In this document: positions 1-8,707 of the stretch, one piece after another
Layout of the letters: every line of letters begins with the position of its first letter
Position numbering within the stretch: the first letter of the stretch is position 1
Assembly: GCF_024494385.1 (NCBI RefSeq)
Contig: NZ_JAEVLT010000026.1
Location: 1 to 64,000, forward strand
Source: Bacillus sp. EB600
GTDB taxonomy: Bacteria > Bacillota > Bacilli > Bacillales > Cytobacillaceae
DNA length: 64,000 nt
Direction: 5' to 3'
Notes under the pieces: generated by a model
Told to the model about the DNA's origin: nothing
What the model saw: only the letters and a program-made list of their open reading frames with translations
The model's database searches: none
Made by a program: the position numbers and the translations under genes

Positions 1-58
1 TCTCAGCGCCGATGGTAGTTGGGACGCAAGTCCCTGTGAGAGTAGGACGTTGCCAGGC
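1..58 (+). rRNA. rrf: 5S ribosomal RNA, 3' part
   Basis: The first 58 bases match the 3' half of Bacillus 5S rRNA, including the AGCGCCGATGGTAGT block and the closing GAGAGTAGGACG...GCCAGGC. The 5' half lies outside the window. It marks the end of an rRNA operon that continues into a tRNA gene. Confidence 0.93.
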
Positions 59-99
59 TGTTTTACTTAATATGAGCAAAACATTTTAATTTCTATTGT

Positions 100-173
<74 letters not shown>

Positions 174-198
174 TAAACCATTTTTTGAACGAAGAATG

Positions 199-237
199 CG
201 AAAAAAAGCCTCAGTATACTTGCTGTGGCTTTTTTCG
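199..237 (+). terminator. Terminator of the rRNA-tRNA operon
   Basis: The arms CGAAAAAAAGCC and GGCTTTTTTCG form a stem with a 16-base loop, and the 3' arm itself supplies the T-run. It ends the rRNA/tRNA transcription unit. Confidence 0.85.
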
Positions 238-257
238 TGTTTACTTTGTATTCTGCC

Positions 258-281
258 ATTTAAACAATCGATTGTTTAAAT
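258..281. promoter_or_regulatory. Perfect 24-bp palindrome, candidate operator of the sialic acid operon
   Basis: Both halves read ATTTAAACAATC, joined at a central ATCGAT, so all 24 bases are self-complementary. It lies 61 bp upstream of the -35 box of the first nan promoter. The locus encodes one RpiR-type regulator (8708-9562), which is the obvious candidate ligand; that link is inference. I saw no second copy in the window. Confidence 0.5.
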
Positions 282-341
282 ATTATTCGAAACTAAAATG
301 AAGTAAATATTTTCCATGAAAATTAATATTGGTGAAAATTA

Positions 342-370
342 TTTACATTTATTTTTTATTATGCTATATT
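342..370 (+). promoter_or_regulatory. Sigma-A promoter P1 of the sialic acid locus
   Basis: TTTACA (342-347) and TATATT (365-370) are separated by 17 bp. The arrangement, including the sequence TATGCTATATT, recurs at 2698-2726 before nanA, so two copies of the same promoter serve the locus. Confidence 0.7.
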
Positions 371-375
371 TCGCA

Positions 376-389
376 TGAAACCGCTAACT
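376..389 (+). promoter_or_regulatory. cre site (CcpA) overlapping the P1 start region
   Basis: TGAAACCGCTAACT fits the cre consensus TGWAANCGNTNWCA at 13 of 14 positions. It begins six bases after the -10 box, where CcpA binding would repress transcription. Confidence 0.6.
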
Positions 390-421
390 ATAGATTCTGA
401 ATATAGAAGGGAATAGATTAA

Positions 422-874
422 ATGATAACTGATCATATAAGTAATTACGATTTGTATAAAGGTATAAATGAAAAGGTTGATCAAGCAATTGCCTATATAA
501 AAAGTACAAACTTTGAGAATTTAGTCAAGAATACGTATAAGGTTGATAGGGAAGAGCTCTTTTTCAATCTTTTGGAATATGAAACGAAAGATGCAGAAAA
601 CCGCTTTTGGGAATCCCACAAAAAGTATATCGATCTTCACTATATATTGGAAGGCACTGAATTTATCGGCTATGAACAGTTTGAACGAATGAATATCAAA
701 GAAGAATATAATACTGCAGATGATTATTATCTTTTGGAAGGCAGCCTGCATTCAAAGGTCCGGCTCCAAAAAGGGGATTTCATGATTTGTTTTCCAAATG
801 ATGTTCATATGACAGTAATTAAAGTGGATGAACCGGAAAAGGTAAGGAAGATTGTATTTAAAGTCAAAATATAG
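422..874 (+). CDS. YhcH/YiaL/NanQ-type sugar anomerase
   Basis: This 150-residue protein is a single-domain YhcH/EbgC/YiaL family member of normal length. It has the expected cupin-like features: the FWESHKKYIDLHYILEG core near residues 60-76 with conserved H and E, and the CFPNDVHM segment near 122-130. Family members such as E. coli NanQ speed anomer interconversion of sialic acid so that the lyase receives its open or alpha form. It is the first gene after promoter P1, and the next gene begins about 10 bases after its stop codon, so the two form an operon. The exact substrate is inferred from the neighbouring nanA, nanE and nanK genes. Confidence 0.8.
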   Translation: MITDHISNYDLYKGINEKVDQAIAYIKSTNFENLVKNTYKVDREELFFNLLEYETKDAENRFWESHKKYIDLHYILEGTEFIGYEQFERMNIKEEYNTADDYYLLEGSLHSKVRLQKGDFMICFPNDVHMTVIKVDEPEKVRKIVFKVKI

Positions 875-884
875 AGGGGATATT

Positions 885-2552
885 GTGAAGATAAAAGAAA
901 GGTTATCTGTGGATGTATTGGTGGTGGGCAGCGGCATTGCGGGTTTAAAGACAAGTATGGAGCTATCGAAGGATGGGCATAAGGTTTTAATGGCCACAAA
1001 AACACAACTTTGCTCTGGTTCGAGCTTCTATCCGTTAAAAGCCTCCCTGGGAACACAGGTTACAAAGGACAATGACGACAAGAACGTATTTTTACAAGAT
1101 ATCGAAGATGTAAGTCATAATATGCATGATAGAGAAATGGCCAAAATCTATGTTGAGGAGATCGCTTGCCGGGTAAACGAATATGAGGAAATAGGGATTC
1201 AACCAACTAAACTTTCAGATGATCGAAAAGCTTGTTTTGCCAAACATGGCAGAAAGATTTATATGCTGAAAGACTGGAATAAGATAAGAGAAAATGTCAA
1301 AGAAATTTTGTTAGATCATCCAAATATAATTGTTATGGAAAGATCAGTGGTTATTTCTTTAATAAAGAAAAATGGAAAAATCGCCGGAGCATTCCTTTTA
1401 GATAAAGAAGATAATCTCATTTTGATCCAATGCAAAGCAGTGATTTTGGCATCGGGCGGATTTGGCAACATTTATAAGCACAATTTGAATCCAAATGATG
1501 TGGACGGGTCTGGGCATATACTTGCTCTTGAAGCTGGGGCAAGCCTGATTAATATGGAATTTATTCAATTTATTCCTGGCTTTACAACGCCAAAGTATAA
1601 GACATTATTTGGGGAGCATACGTTAACGTACTGCAAAGATTTTGTTGATGGAGAAGGGAACAGTATTTTAGAACGATTTCTTCCCGACGGGGTGTCAAAA
1701 CAAGAGTGCTTGGCAGTTAGAAGCACACATGGTCCCTTTACGAACTCATTAGTTTCTAAATACTTTGATATCGCCATGATGAAAGAAATTATCAATACAA
1801 AAAGTGAAGCAGGTTTTGAGCTTGTTTATAATAAAGATATTTATGAGGATAAACGGGATTTCTATTCCATCTATTTAAATTGGTTAAATGAAAGGGGAAT
1901 CAACCTTTTAAAGGATAAGGTGAAAATTGCCCCATTTGCCCATGCTAGTAATGGTGGAGTAAAAATAGATAGTTTTGGTAGAGCAGGGGTGGAAGGACTC
2001 TATGCCGTTGGTGAATTGGCGGGCGGTATTGAGGGTGCAAATCGGCTGGGGGGAAACTCCACAGGGGCTTGTATGGTATTTGGCAAACGTACTGCAGAGG
2101 ATTGTTCTGAATATGTTAAGCAAAGCGATTACCTGGACATTGATGAACAGGGAGAAATTGATAAATTAAATAAACAGGTAGCCTGTTTTTCAACCGGGGT
2201 CCATGAATCGTTAACTCCTAATGAAATCATGGATGCTATTAGGGATATTATGTGGTACCACGGGAATATTATCAGGAACGAAGAGAATCTCTCATCCGCC
2301 ATTAAAAAAATAGATGAATTACATTACTCCTTTAATATGAGTTTTTATTTTACTAAGGACGGGGAACCCAAAAGTGCCTTTAAGGCAAGAAATTTCTTGC
2401 TACTTTCCAAACTTCTTTTGATGGCAATGCTAGAAAGAAAGGAAAGCAGGGGAGCTCATTATCGAGAGGATTATCCACAAGAAGATGTAAGGTTTAACAA
2501 AAGATTGTTTATTTCTTTAGAGGATCATGAAACGAAACTTAAATTTCAATAA
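885..2552 (+). CDS. FAD-dependent oxidoreductase (fumarate reductase/aspartate oxidase flavoprotein family)
   Basis: The 555-residue protein starts with a Rossmann FAD motif (GSGIAGLKTS, near residues 16-25). It ends its FAD domain with LYAVGELAGG followed by NRLGGNSTGACMVFGKR, the pattern of the FrdA/SdhA/NadB superfamily. A GTG start at 885 is chosen because GAGGGGA precedes it; an ATG at 852 would overlap the upstream gene and has no Shine-Dalgarno. The usual HYTMGG segment of fumarate reductases is replaced by AHASNGG, so the substrate is probably different. No such enzyme is part of the textbook sialic acid pathway. Its co-transcription with the anomerase suggests that it oxidises or reduces an unusual sialic acid derivative, which is inference. 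Confidence 0.7.
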   Translation: MKIKERLSVDVLVVGSGIAGLKTSMELSKDGHKVLMATKTQLCSGSSFYPLKASLGTQVTKDNDDKNVFLQDIEDVSHNMHDREMAKIYVEEIACRVNEYEEIGIQPTKLSDDRKACFAKHGRKIYMLKDWNKIRENVKEILLDHPNIIVMERSVVISLIKKNGKIAGAFLLDKEDNLILIQCKAVILASGGFGNIYKHNLNPNDVDGSGHILALEAGASLINMEFIQFIPGFTTPKYKTLFGEHTLTYCKDFVDGEGNSILERFLPDGVSKQECLAVRSTHGPFTNSLVSKYFDIAMMKEIINTKSEAGFELVYNKDIYEDKRDFYSIYLNWLNERGINLLKDKVKIAPFAHASNGGVKIDSFGRAGVEGLYAVGELAGGIEGANRLGGNSTGACMVFGKRTAEDCSEYVKQSDYLDIDEQGEIDKLNKQVACFSTGVHESLTPNEIMDAIRDIMWYHGNIIRNEENLSSAIKKIDELHYSFNMSFYFTKDGEPKSAFKARNFLLLSKLLLMAMLERKESRGAHYREDYPQEDVRFNKRLFISLEDHETKLKFQ

Positions 2553-2556
2553 GATA

Positions 2557-2592
2557 AAAAACCTTATTACATTATTTTGTAATAAGGTTTTT
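2557..2592 (+). terminator. Terminator after the FAD oxidoreductase gene
   Basis: AAAAACCTTATTAC and GTAATAAGGTTTTT form a perfect 14-bp stem around an 8-base loop. The A/T tails make it bidirectional in form. It separates the two-gene P1 operon from the nanA operon. Confidence 0.85.
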
Positions 2593-2697
2593 CAATAGGT
2601 TCTTTTTTTAAAATAAAGACAGGACTTAATAGGTGGGTAACATTAACTCGTGATTAGTGGATTTTTTTTTCATATTTTATAAAAATGAAGAAAATTA

Positions 2698-2726
2698 TTT
2701 ACAATATAATTTCAATATGCTATATT
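2698..2726 (+). promoter_or_regulatory. Sigma-A promoter P2, before nanA
   Basis: TTTACA (2698-2703) and TATATT (2721-2726) are 17 bp apart. The flanks GAAAATTATTTACA and TATGCTATATT repeat those of P1, indicating a duplicated control region. Confidence 0.7.
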
Positions 2727-2731
2727 TTGTT

Positions 2732-2745
2732 TGTAAACGTTATCA
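2732..2745 (+). promoter_or_regulatory. cre site (CcpA) downstream of P2
   Basis: TGTAAACGTTATCA matches the cre consensus TGWAANCGNTNWCA at every position. It lies just after the -10 box of P2, as the weaker cre does after P1, so glucose repression of the nan genes is predicted. Confidence 0.75.
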
Positions 2746-2775
2746 AAAATTATTTTTAGGTGGGGAAGAGAAAAA

Positions 2776-3687
2776 ATGACATTAGAAAAATTTAAAGGTA
2801 TATTTCCTGCTTTTTATGCTTGCTACGATGATCAAGGAGAAGTATCTGAGGAACGAACAAAAGAACTTGGTACCTATTTATATAACAAAGGAGTGAAAGG
2901 CCTTTATGTAGGCGGAAGCTCAGGAGAATGTATATATCAAACGATTGAGGAGAGAAAAGCCACACTGAAATACGTTTCAGAAGCCCTAAAAGGGAAACTC
3001 ACTTTAATTGCACATGTTGGTGCACCTTCAACAAGGGATAGTGTGATTTTGGCCAAGTATGCTGAAGAACTTGGATATGATGCCTTGTCGGCTATTCCTC
3101 CAATTTATTATAAGCTTCCTGATAGCTCGGTTTATAAGTATTGGACTGAGATTGTAGATTCAACTGAACTGCCATTTATTATTTACAATATTCCACAAAC
3201 AACTGGCTACAGCCTTTCTATTAATCTTTTTAAGAAGATGTTAGAAAATAAAAAAGTTATCGGGGTAAAAAATTCCTCGATGCCAGTAATGGATATTGAA
3301 AGATTCAGAGCCGCTGGCGGGGAAAATATTATTATCTTTAATGGACCAGATGAACAGTATGTTTCTGGAAGATTAATTGGTGCCGATAGTGGTATTGGTG
3401 GAACTTATGCAGTGATGCCAGAACTACTTTTGCAGGCTGAGGCATTTGTATCCACAGGAAATTTTAATGACGCAAGAAGAATTCAAAGAGATATTAATGA
3501 TATCATTATCGCCTTATGTTCGCTTAACGGTAATATGTACTCTGTAGCTAAAGAGGTACTTAAATTACAAGGAGTAAACGTTGGAAGCGTAAGAGGGCCA
3601 TTAGAACCGGTAACTGGAGAAGATCTAAACAAAATTGGTGAAATAAAAGAGATGATTGAAAGCGCTATAAAAAAATATTTAAAGTAA
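2776..3687 (+). CDS. nanA: N-acetylneuraminate lyase (DapA/NanA family)
   Basis: This 303-residue TIM-barrel aldolase would split N-acetylneuraminate into pyruvate and N-acetylmannosamine in the cytoplasm. The family signature appears as GGSSGE near residues 47-52, the catalytic tyrosine lies in IIYNIPQTTGY, and the Schiff-base lysine lies in VIGVKNSS. Length is typical. DapA homologues look similar, but the adjacent NanE, ROK kinase and NagAB genes favour the sialic acid assignment. A ribosome-binding site (AGGTGGGGAAGAG) precedes the ATG. It is the first gene of the P2 operon. Confidence 0.82.
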   Translation: MTLEKFKGIFPAFYACYDDQGEVSEERTKELGTYLYNKGVKGLYVGGSSGECIYQTIEERKATLKYVSEALKGKLTLIAHVGAPSTRDSVILAKYAEELGYDALSAIPPIYYKLPDSSVYKYWTEIVDSTELPFIIYNIPQTTGYSLSINLFKKMLENKKVIGVKNSSMPVMDIERFRAAGGENIIIFNGPDEQYVSGRLIGADSGIGGTYAVMPELLLQAEAFVSTGNFNDARRIQRDINDIIIALCSLNGNMYSVAKEVLKLQGVNVGSVRGPLEPVTGEDLNKIGEIKEMIESAIKKYLK

Positions 3688-3788
3688 TCAATAAAAATAG
3701 CTTTCACATCTTGATGAAAAAGGACATCAGCTTTTAGTAAAGCTTGACTTTAATCAATTATAAAATATTTTATAAAGGGGAGAAATAT

Positions 3789-5186
3789 ATGATAAGAAAG
3801 CGTATACTTGCAACCGCTTTATCTGGAGTGCTTGCCCTCTCAGCCTTGGCAGGATGTGCTGCTAAAGACACTAGTAAATCTGATCAAGGAACGAAAGCAA
3901 AAGAAAAAGTAGCATTATCACTTTGGTTAACTCCACAGTGGAAGGGAGTTATGGGCCCTACTGAAAAAGGAGCAGACTTTGATAGCTTCTTTAAATATGC
4001 AGCAGACAAGTTTTCTAAGCAATACAAGGATTATGATGTGAAAGTTAATGTGCAGGTTGTTGCAAGTGATCAAAGAGATGAGCTTCTTAATGTGAAGCTA
4101 AATGGCGGAACGCCTCCGGATATCTTCTTTGAAAATACTTTCGCAATGGGAGATTACGCACATCGAGGTGCATTAGTACCATTAAATGATATTGTTGATG
4201 ATTCTGCTAAGAAAGATATCGCTAAGAGCTATTGGGATAGCGTTACCTTTGGGAAGGACATATATTTCTATCCATTCTCACATATGCCAGGTACGTTAGT
4301 TTATAACGCAGACATGTTTAAGGCTGCAGGGCTTGATCAGTATGTTGGTGGAGAGAATGAAATTAAGACTTGGACCTTAGCTGATTATGAAAAAATTCTT
4401 AATACGCTAAAGACAAATTTACCTAAAGATAAATATCCAAATGCCTATCCAATGGCTCTGTATGCACTAAATAATCAGGGAGACACATGGAATTTGGCTT
4501 ATTTAAGAATGTTTGGGAATAAATTCTTTGATAGTAAAGGAAATATTGCCTTTGATGATTCCAAAGGTGTTAAAGCTGCAAAGTGGTTAAAGAAGATCCA
4601 TGATGAAGGTTTAACGAACCCTGGTGCAGAATCAGTTTCTTCAAATGATACTCTTGCAATGTTCCAGAATCAAAAGCTGGCAATAAGCTTTACAAATTCA
4701 GTTTTATTTAACAATGCAAAAGCTGACATGGCAAGTGGAAAAGCTCCTAAGTTTGATATAAGACTAGCAAATATTCCATCTGAAAGTGGAAAACCACTAA
4801 CATTTACTTACGTGTCTGGTGCTGCTGTATTTGATACAAAAGACAAAACAAGAATCAAGGTTAGTAAGGATTTTGTAAAATTCTTCTCCACTGACCCAGA
4901 GCTTGTGAAAGCCTCGAAAAATGGTGTTCCTGTAAGAACTTCTGTTGCAAAAGAGTTCAAGGCGCAAAATCCTTTATTTGCTGCATATGATGCGAACGCT
5001 AAATACCTGTTTAACTTTACTGGAAACGTACCAGGATATAGCCAATTAAGACAAGCACTTTATCCAGAACTTCAAGCAATTTACACTGGACAAAAGACTC
5101 CTGCACAGGCAGTAAAAGATTACCAGACAAATGGTAATAAGATCATTAAAGATGCAAAAGCAAACTCAGTAATTAGTAATAAATAA
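3789..5186 (+). CDS. Sugar ABC transporter substrate-binding lipoprotein
   Basis: A 465-residue family 1 solute-binding protein. It begins with a lipoprotein signal (MIRKRILAT..., hydrophobic core, lipobox LAGC with Cys near residue 23), so it is exported and anchored outside the membrane. The ATG at 3789 follows AAAGGGGAGAAA; an ATG-like start 45 bases upstream would wrongly extend the signal peptide. It sits between nanA and two permease genes, so sialic acid or an oligosaccharide is the probable ligand (inference). A hairpin after the gene may keep this mRNA in excess over the permease part. Confidence 0.85.
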   Translation: MIRKRILATALSGVLALSALAGCAAKDTSKSDQGTKAKEKVALSLWLTPQWKGVMGPTEKGADFDSFFKYAADKFSKQYKDYDVKVNVQVVASDQRDELLNVKLNGGTPPDIFFENTFAMGDYAHRGALVPLNDIVDDSAKKDIAKSYWDSVTFGKDIYFYPFSHMPGTLVYNADMFKAAGLDQYVGGENEIKTWTLADYEKILNTLKTNLPKDKYPNAYPMALYALNNQGDTWNLAYLRMFGNKFFDSKGNIAFDDSKGVKAAKWLKKIHDEGLTNPGAESVSSNDTLAMFQNQKLAISFTNSVLFNNAKADMASGKAPKFDIRLANIPSESGKPLTFTYVSGAAVFDTKDKTRIKVSKDFVKFFSTDPELVKASKNGVPVRTSVAKEFKAQNPLFAAYDANAKYLFNFTGNVPGYSQLRQALYPELQAIYTGQKTPAQAVKDYQTNGNKIIKDAKANSVISNK

Positions 5187-5211
5187 CCTTCAAGGTAAAT
5201 GACTTTAAAAG

Positions 5212-5236
5212 CTAGAGCCCCGATTTGGGGCTTTAG
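5212..5236 (+). terminator. Intercistronic hairpin, probable attenuator
   Basis: CTAGAGCCCC and GGGGCTTTAG pair around a five-base loop, followed by only TTTT. It lies between the binding-protein and permease genes, where partial termination commonly lowers permease expression. Confidence 0.6.
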
Positions 5237-5259
5237 TTTTAGAAAGGTAATGGATACCC

Positions 5260-6135
5260 ATGAAATCTAATAAGCATTCTTTAAAAGCCAATATGACGGG
5301 ATACTTATTTATAGCACCGCAGCTTTTACTCTTTCTAGTCTTTCTCGTTTATCCAATAATAGAAGGAATAAGGTTAAGCTTATTTAGGATAAATTATCAA
5401 AATCAAATCTTTGTTGGATTGGATAACTATCGAACTTTATTTCAAGATCCAGTTTTTATTAAGTCAACGCTTAACACAGTCATTTTTGTTGTCTGTATTG
5501 TTGCGTTAACCGTAATCTTTGCTCTTTTTGTGGCTGCTGCAATTTTTGATAAAAATGCTAAATATGTATCATTTATTAGAGGAAGCTATTATATTCCTGT
5601 AATGGTTTCTATGGTAGTAATGAGTATGGTATGGAGCTTTTTGTTAAATCCTGCAAATGGACTTATTCCATATGTTGCAAAACAGCTGGAGTTTTCAAAT
5701 ATTAACTTCTTAGGTAATACAAAGACAGTTTTACCGGTTATTATATTTGTAACATTCGCCACTAACGTTGGTCAAGCGATCATTTTGTATATTGCCTCGA
5801 TGATTGGTGTGCCAAAAGACCTATTTGAAGCAGCAGAGGTTGATGGTGCAAATAAACTTACTATTATCTTTAAAATTCTAATTCCAATGGTTAAGCCAAC
5901 CACAATCTATATTACAATCATGAATATTATCGCTGTATTAAAGATATTCGTAGTAATCCAGCTATTAACTGGTGGTGGACCAAACAATGCATCAACAACA
6001 TTAATGTATTTCTTATATAATAATGCCTTTAAGTACAATCAACTGGGTGTTGCTTCTGCTGTAGGTGTCATTATGTTCTTAATTACATTGGTTTTATCTG
6101 TTCCACAGTTAAGGGCTATGTTTAAGAAGAATTAG
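5260..6135 (+). CDS. Sugar ABC transporter permease (UgpA/MalF type)
   Basis: A 291-residue integral membrane protein with an N-terminal YLFIAPQLLLFLVFLVYP helix and about six membrane spans. The EAAEVDGANKLTIIFKILIP loop near residues 188-207 is the EAA motif that contacts the ATPase. It pairs with the next gene to form the channel of the carbohydrate-uptake (CUT1) importer. Confidence 0.88.
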   Translation: MKSNKHSLKANMTGYLFIAPQLLLFLVFLVYPIIEGIRLSLFRINYQNQIFVGLDNYRTLFQDPVFIKSTLNTVIFVVCIVALTVIFALFVAAAIFDKNAKYVSFIRGSYYIPVMVSMVVMSMVWSFLLNPANGLIPYVAKQLEFSNINFLGNTKTVLPVIIFVTFATNVGQAIILYIASMIGVPKDLFEAAEVDGANKLTIIFKILIPMVKPTTIYITIMNIIAVLKIFVVIQLLTGGGPNNASTTLMYFLYNNAFKYNQLGVASAVGVIMFLITLVLSVPQLRAMFKKN

Positions 6136-6147
6136 AGGTGATTCAAT

Positions 6148-6990
6148 ATGTTGAAGAATAAAAGTAAAAAAAAGAGAGAAAAAGTTGATATAATTGCCAA
6201 TATTGTCGTTATATTCTTTGCAGTGCTAAATTTATTTCCTCTTTATTGGCTGTTAACAAGCTCATTAAAGAACAGCTCTGACGTTATAAAAATGCCGCCA
6301 GATTGGTTTCCAAAAACCTTTACCCTAAGTAACTATGTAGATGTTTTTCAAAGCCATCCAGCATTAAGATGGACCTTTAATAGTATAGTTGTATCCCTAG
6401 TGACAACTGTGGCCGTCATTATCGTTAGTTCGCTGGCAGCCTATGCCTTCTCAAAACTACATTTTAAAGGTAAAAATGTCATTTATATTATCTTTATTTC
6501 CAGCCTAATGGTTCCAAAAGAGGTTATGATCGTTCCATTATTCAGGATTATCCAGAACCTTGGAATGGTTAATTCACTTAATGGGATGATTTGGCCTAAC
6601 GTAGCCACTGCCTTTGGCGTATTTCTGCTTAAAGGATTCTTTGATACAATACCGGACTCTTTAAGGGAAGCAGCAAAAATGGATGGTGCAAGTGAATTTT
6701 ATATTTTCTATAAAATTATCATGCCTATCGTTAAACCTGGTATTGGCGCTTTATTTATCCTTAATTTCGTTCAAGTATGGAATGACTATCTATGGCAGTT
6801 AATCGTTGGCCAAGAAGAGAACTCGAAAACCCTAATGGTTGGTATTGCAACATTAATGCAGGATTTAAATCCGAACTTTGCCTATAAGATGGCAGGGGCA
6901 ACAGTAGCTGCAGTTCCAATGATACTAATTTTTATTTTCTTCCAAAAGTATTTTACAGAGGGATTAACAATTGGAGCAGATAAGGGATAA
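6148..6990 (+). CDS. Sugar ABC transporter permease (UgpE/MalG type)
   Basis: A 280-residue second permease. It has the family N-terminus NLFPLYWLLTSSLK and an EAA loop (REAAKMDGASEFYIFYKII) near residues 171-191. It begins 12 bases after the first permease stop. No ATPase gene is in this operon, which is usual for CUT1 systems served by a shared MsmK/UgpC ATPase; such a gene lies at 11723-12835 on the other strand. Confidence 0.88.
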   Translation: MLKNKSKKKREKVDIIANIVVIFFAVLNLFPLYWLLTSSLKNSSDVIKMPPDWFPKTFTLSNYVDVFQSHPALRWTFNSIVVSLVTTVAVIIVSSLAAYAFSKLHFKGKNVIYIIFISSLMVPKEVMIVPLFRIIQNLGMVNSLNGMIWPNVATAFGVFLLKGFFDTIPDSLREAAKMDGASEFYIFYKIIMPIVKPGIGALFILNFVQVWNDYLWQLIVGQEENSKTLMVGIATLMQDLNPNFAYKMAGATVAAVPMILIFIFFQKYFTEGLTIGADKG

Positions 6991-7014
6991 ATTCAAGCGT
7001 GGAGATGTATACAG

Positions 7015-7704
7015 ATGAATAACAAAGACAATGTATTTGAACTCATAAAAAGAAAATTAATCGTTTCATGTCAAGCCCTTCCTGAGGAGCCTCTTCATAG
7101 TCCATATATCATGGGGAGAATGGCATATGCCGCAATGCTTGGCGGAGCAGGTGGAATTAGAGCCAATAGTGTTGAAGATATCCAAGAAATTAAAAAAACA
7201 GTTCAGTTGCCTATAATTGGTATTATTAAAAAGGTATACGAAGGGTCGGAAGTATTTATTACGCCCACTTTAAAGGAAATAGATCTTCTTTATAGGGAGG
7301 GGGTAGATATTATTGCCCTTGATGCTACGAAAAGGATTAGGCCTGACGGCAAGACTATAAGTGAAGTCTTTCCTCAAATAAGAGAAGAGTATAAAGACCA
7401 AATCTTTATGGCAGATTGCTCTACCTATGAAGAAGCAAAAGAGGCGTATAAGTTAGGATTTGATTACTTAGGGACAACTTTAAGCGGATATACCGAATAT
7501 ACGAAAGGTAAAAATTTGCCCGACATAGGATTAATTGGAAGATTAACAAGAGATTTCAATATTCCAATTATCGCTGAAGGTGGAATCTGGACTCCGGAGC
7601 AATTAAAGGATATCTTTGATCTAGGAGTGCACGCTGCAGTCGTTGGAACAGCTATAACCAGACCAATGGAGATTACAAAGAAGTTTCTTAATGCGATAAA
7701 ATAA
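7015..7704 (+). CDS. nanE: N-acetylmannosamine-6-phosphate 2-epimerase
   Basis: A 229-residue NanE-family TIM barrel that converts ManNAc-6-phosphate to GlcNAc-6-phosphate, the step between the kinase and NagA. Visible family marks are IVSCQALPEEPLHSP at the start, GGAGGIRAN near 43-51, the PIIGIIKK segment with its catalytic lysine, ALDAT near 100, and IAEGGIWTPEQ. Length is normal. It follows the permeases closely and is part of the same operon. Confidence 0.92.
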   Translation: MNNKDNVFELIKRKLIVSCQALPEEPLHSPYIMGRMAYAAMLGGAGGIRANSVEDIQEIKKTVQLPIIGIIKKVYEGSEVFITPTLKEIDLLYREGVDIIALDATKRIRPDGKTISEVFPQIREEYKDQIFMADCSTYEEAKEAYKLGFDYLGTTLSGYTEYTKGKNLPDIGLIGRLTRDFNIPIIAEGGIWTPEQLKDIFDLGVHAAVVGTAITRPMEITKKFLNAIK

Positions 7705-7742
7705 TTTAGAATAATAGATTCCAAAAATAATAACCATTTAGA

Positions 7743-7778
7743 GCATAGATCCCTAGGCCCCTGAGAGGGGATTTATGC
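7743..7778 (+). other. Intercistronic hairpin between nanE and the kinase gene
   Basis: GCATAGATCCC pairs with GGGGATTTATGC, and the interior CCCCTGAGAGGGG can also fold. There is no T-run, so this is more likely an mRNA processing or stability element than a terminator. Confidence 0.4.
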
Positions 7779-7810
7779 AGCACTAATGATTTGCGTAGAA
7801 GGTGAATGGT

Positions 7811-8692
7811 ATGAAAATATTAGCGGCTGATATTGGTGGAACATCAATTAAGCTTGGCATCTCCGATCATGAAGGAACGATAGAGACATTCAAAGAATAT
7901 GATTCAGAAAGTAAAAAGGGTGGAAAGCATTTAGTTGAAAAACTAATTAATATAATAACTGAATTTCAAGGTTTTGATGCGATAGGCATAAGCACCGCTG
8001 GGCAGGTTGATTGTCATGAAGGAACGATTATTTATGCCAATGAAAATATTCCAGGCTATACAGGTACTAGGCTAAGATCTATTTTAGAAGAAAAATTTAT
8101 GGTCCCTGTAAAAGTTGAAAATGACGTTAATGCAGCAGCCTTAGGGGAAAAATATTATGGGGCTGGAAAGAGTTTCGATGATTTTCTATGTTTAACTTAT
8201 GGTACAGGTATCGGCGGTGCAATTATTATCGGCTCTGAAGTTTATAGGGGACATAATGGAGTTGCAGCTGAATTTGGACATATTATTACCCATCCTTTTG
8301 GAAATCAATGTAACTGTGGTCATAAAGGATGCTATGAAACCTATGCCTCAACAACAGCATTAGTGAAAAAAGCGCAAGAAATAGACTTAGATTGTGTTAA
8401 TGGCAGAGCCATTTTTGAGAGAATTAATCAAGGAGATAGTAGATTTGAAAGCCTGCTTCATGATTGGGTAACAGAGGTGGCCTTGGGACTAACTTGCCTT
8501 ATTCATATATTTAACCCGCCAGCCATTATTGTAGGCGGGGGAGTAATGGAACAGGAAAAACTTGTCGAGATGGTTTCAAGAAGAGTAAAAGAGTTAACCA
8601 TGAAGAGCTTTTCTGACACTAAAATAATTAAGGCTTCTTTAGGAAATAAGGCTGGAGTTCTTGGCGCAGTATCTCTTCATGTAAAGGATTAA
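7811..8692 (+). CDS. nanK: ROK-family sugar kinase, probable N-acetylmannosamine kinase
   Basis: A 293-residue ROK protein expected to phosphorylate ManNAc with ATP. It shows the phosphate motif DIGGTSIK near residues 7-14, the catalytic region [12 protein letters not shown], and the ROK zinc site GHIITHP...[10 protein letters not shown]. The ATG at 7811 is preferred over an upstream GTG (7802) because AAGGTG lies seven bases before it. There is no N-terminal helix-turn-helix, so it is a kinase and not a NagC-type repressor. Confidence 0.85.
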   Translation: MKILAADIGGTSIKLGISDHEGTIETFKEYDSESKKGGKHLVEKLINIITEFQGFDAIGISTAGQVDCHEGTIIYANENIPGYTGTRLRSILEEKFMVPVKVENDVNAAALGEKYYGAGKSFDDFLCLTYGTGIGGAIIIGSEVYRGHNGVAAEFGHIITHPFGNQCNCGHKGCYETYASTTALVKKAQEIDLDCVNGRAIFERINQGDSRFESLLHDWVTEVALGLTCLIHIFNPPAIIVGGGVMEQEKLVEMVSRRVKELTMKSFSDTKIIKASLGNKAGVLGAVSLHVKD

Positions 8693-8707
8693 TAAAAGAG
8701 GTGTGAA

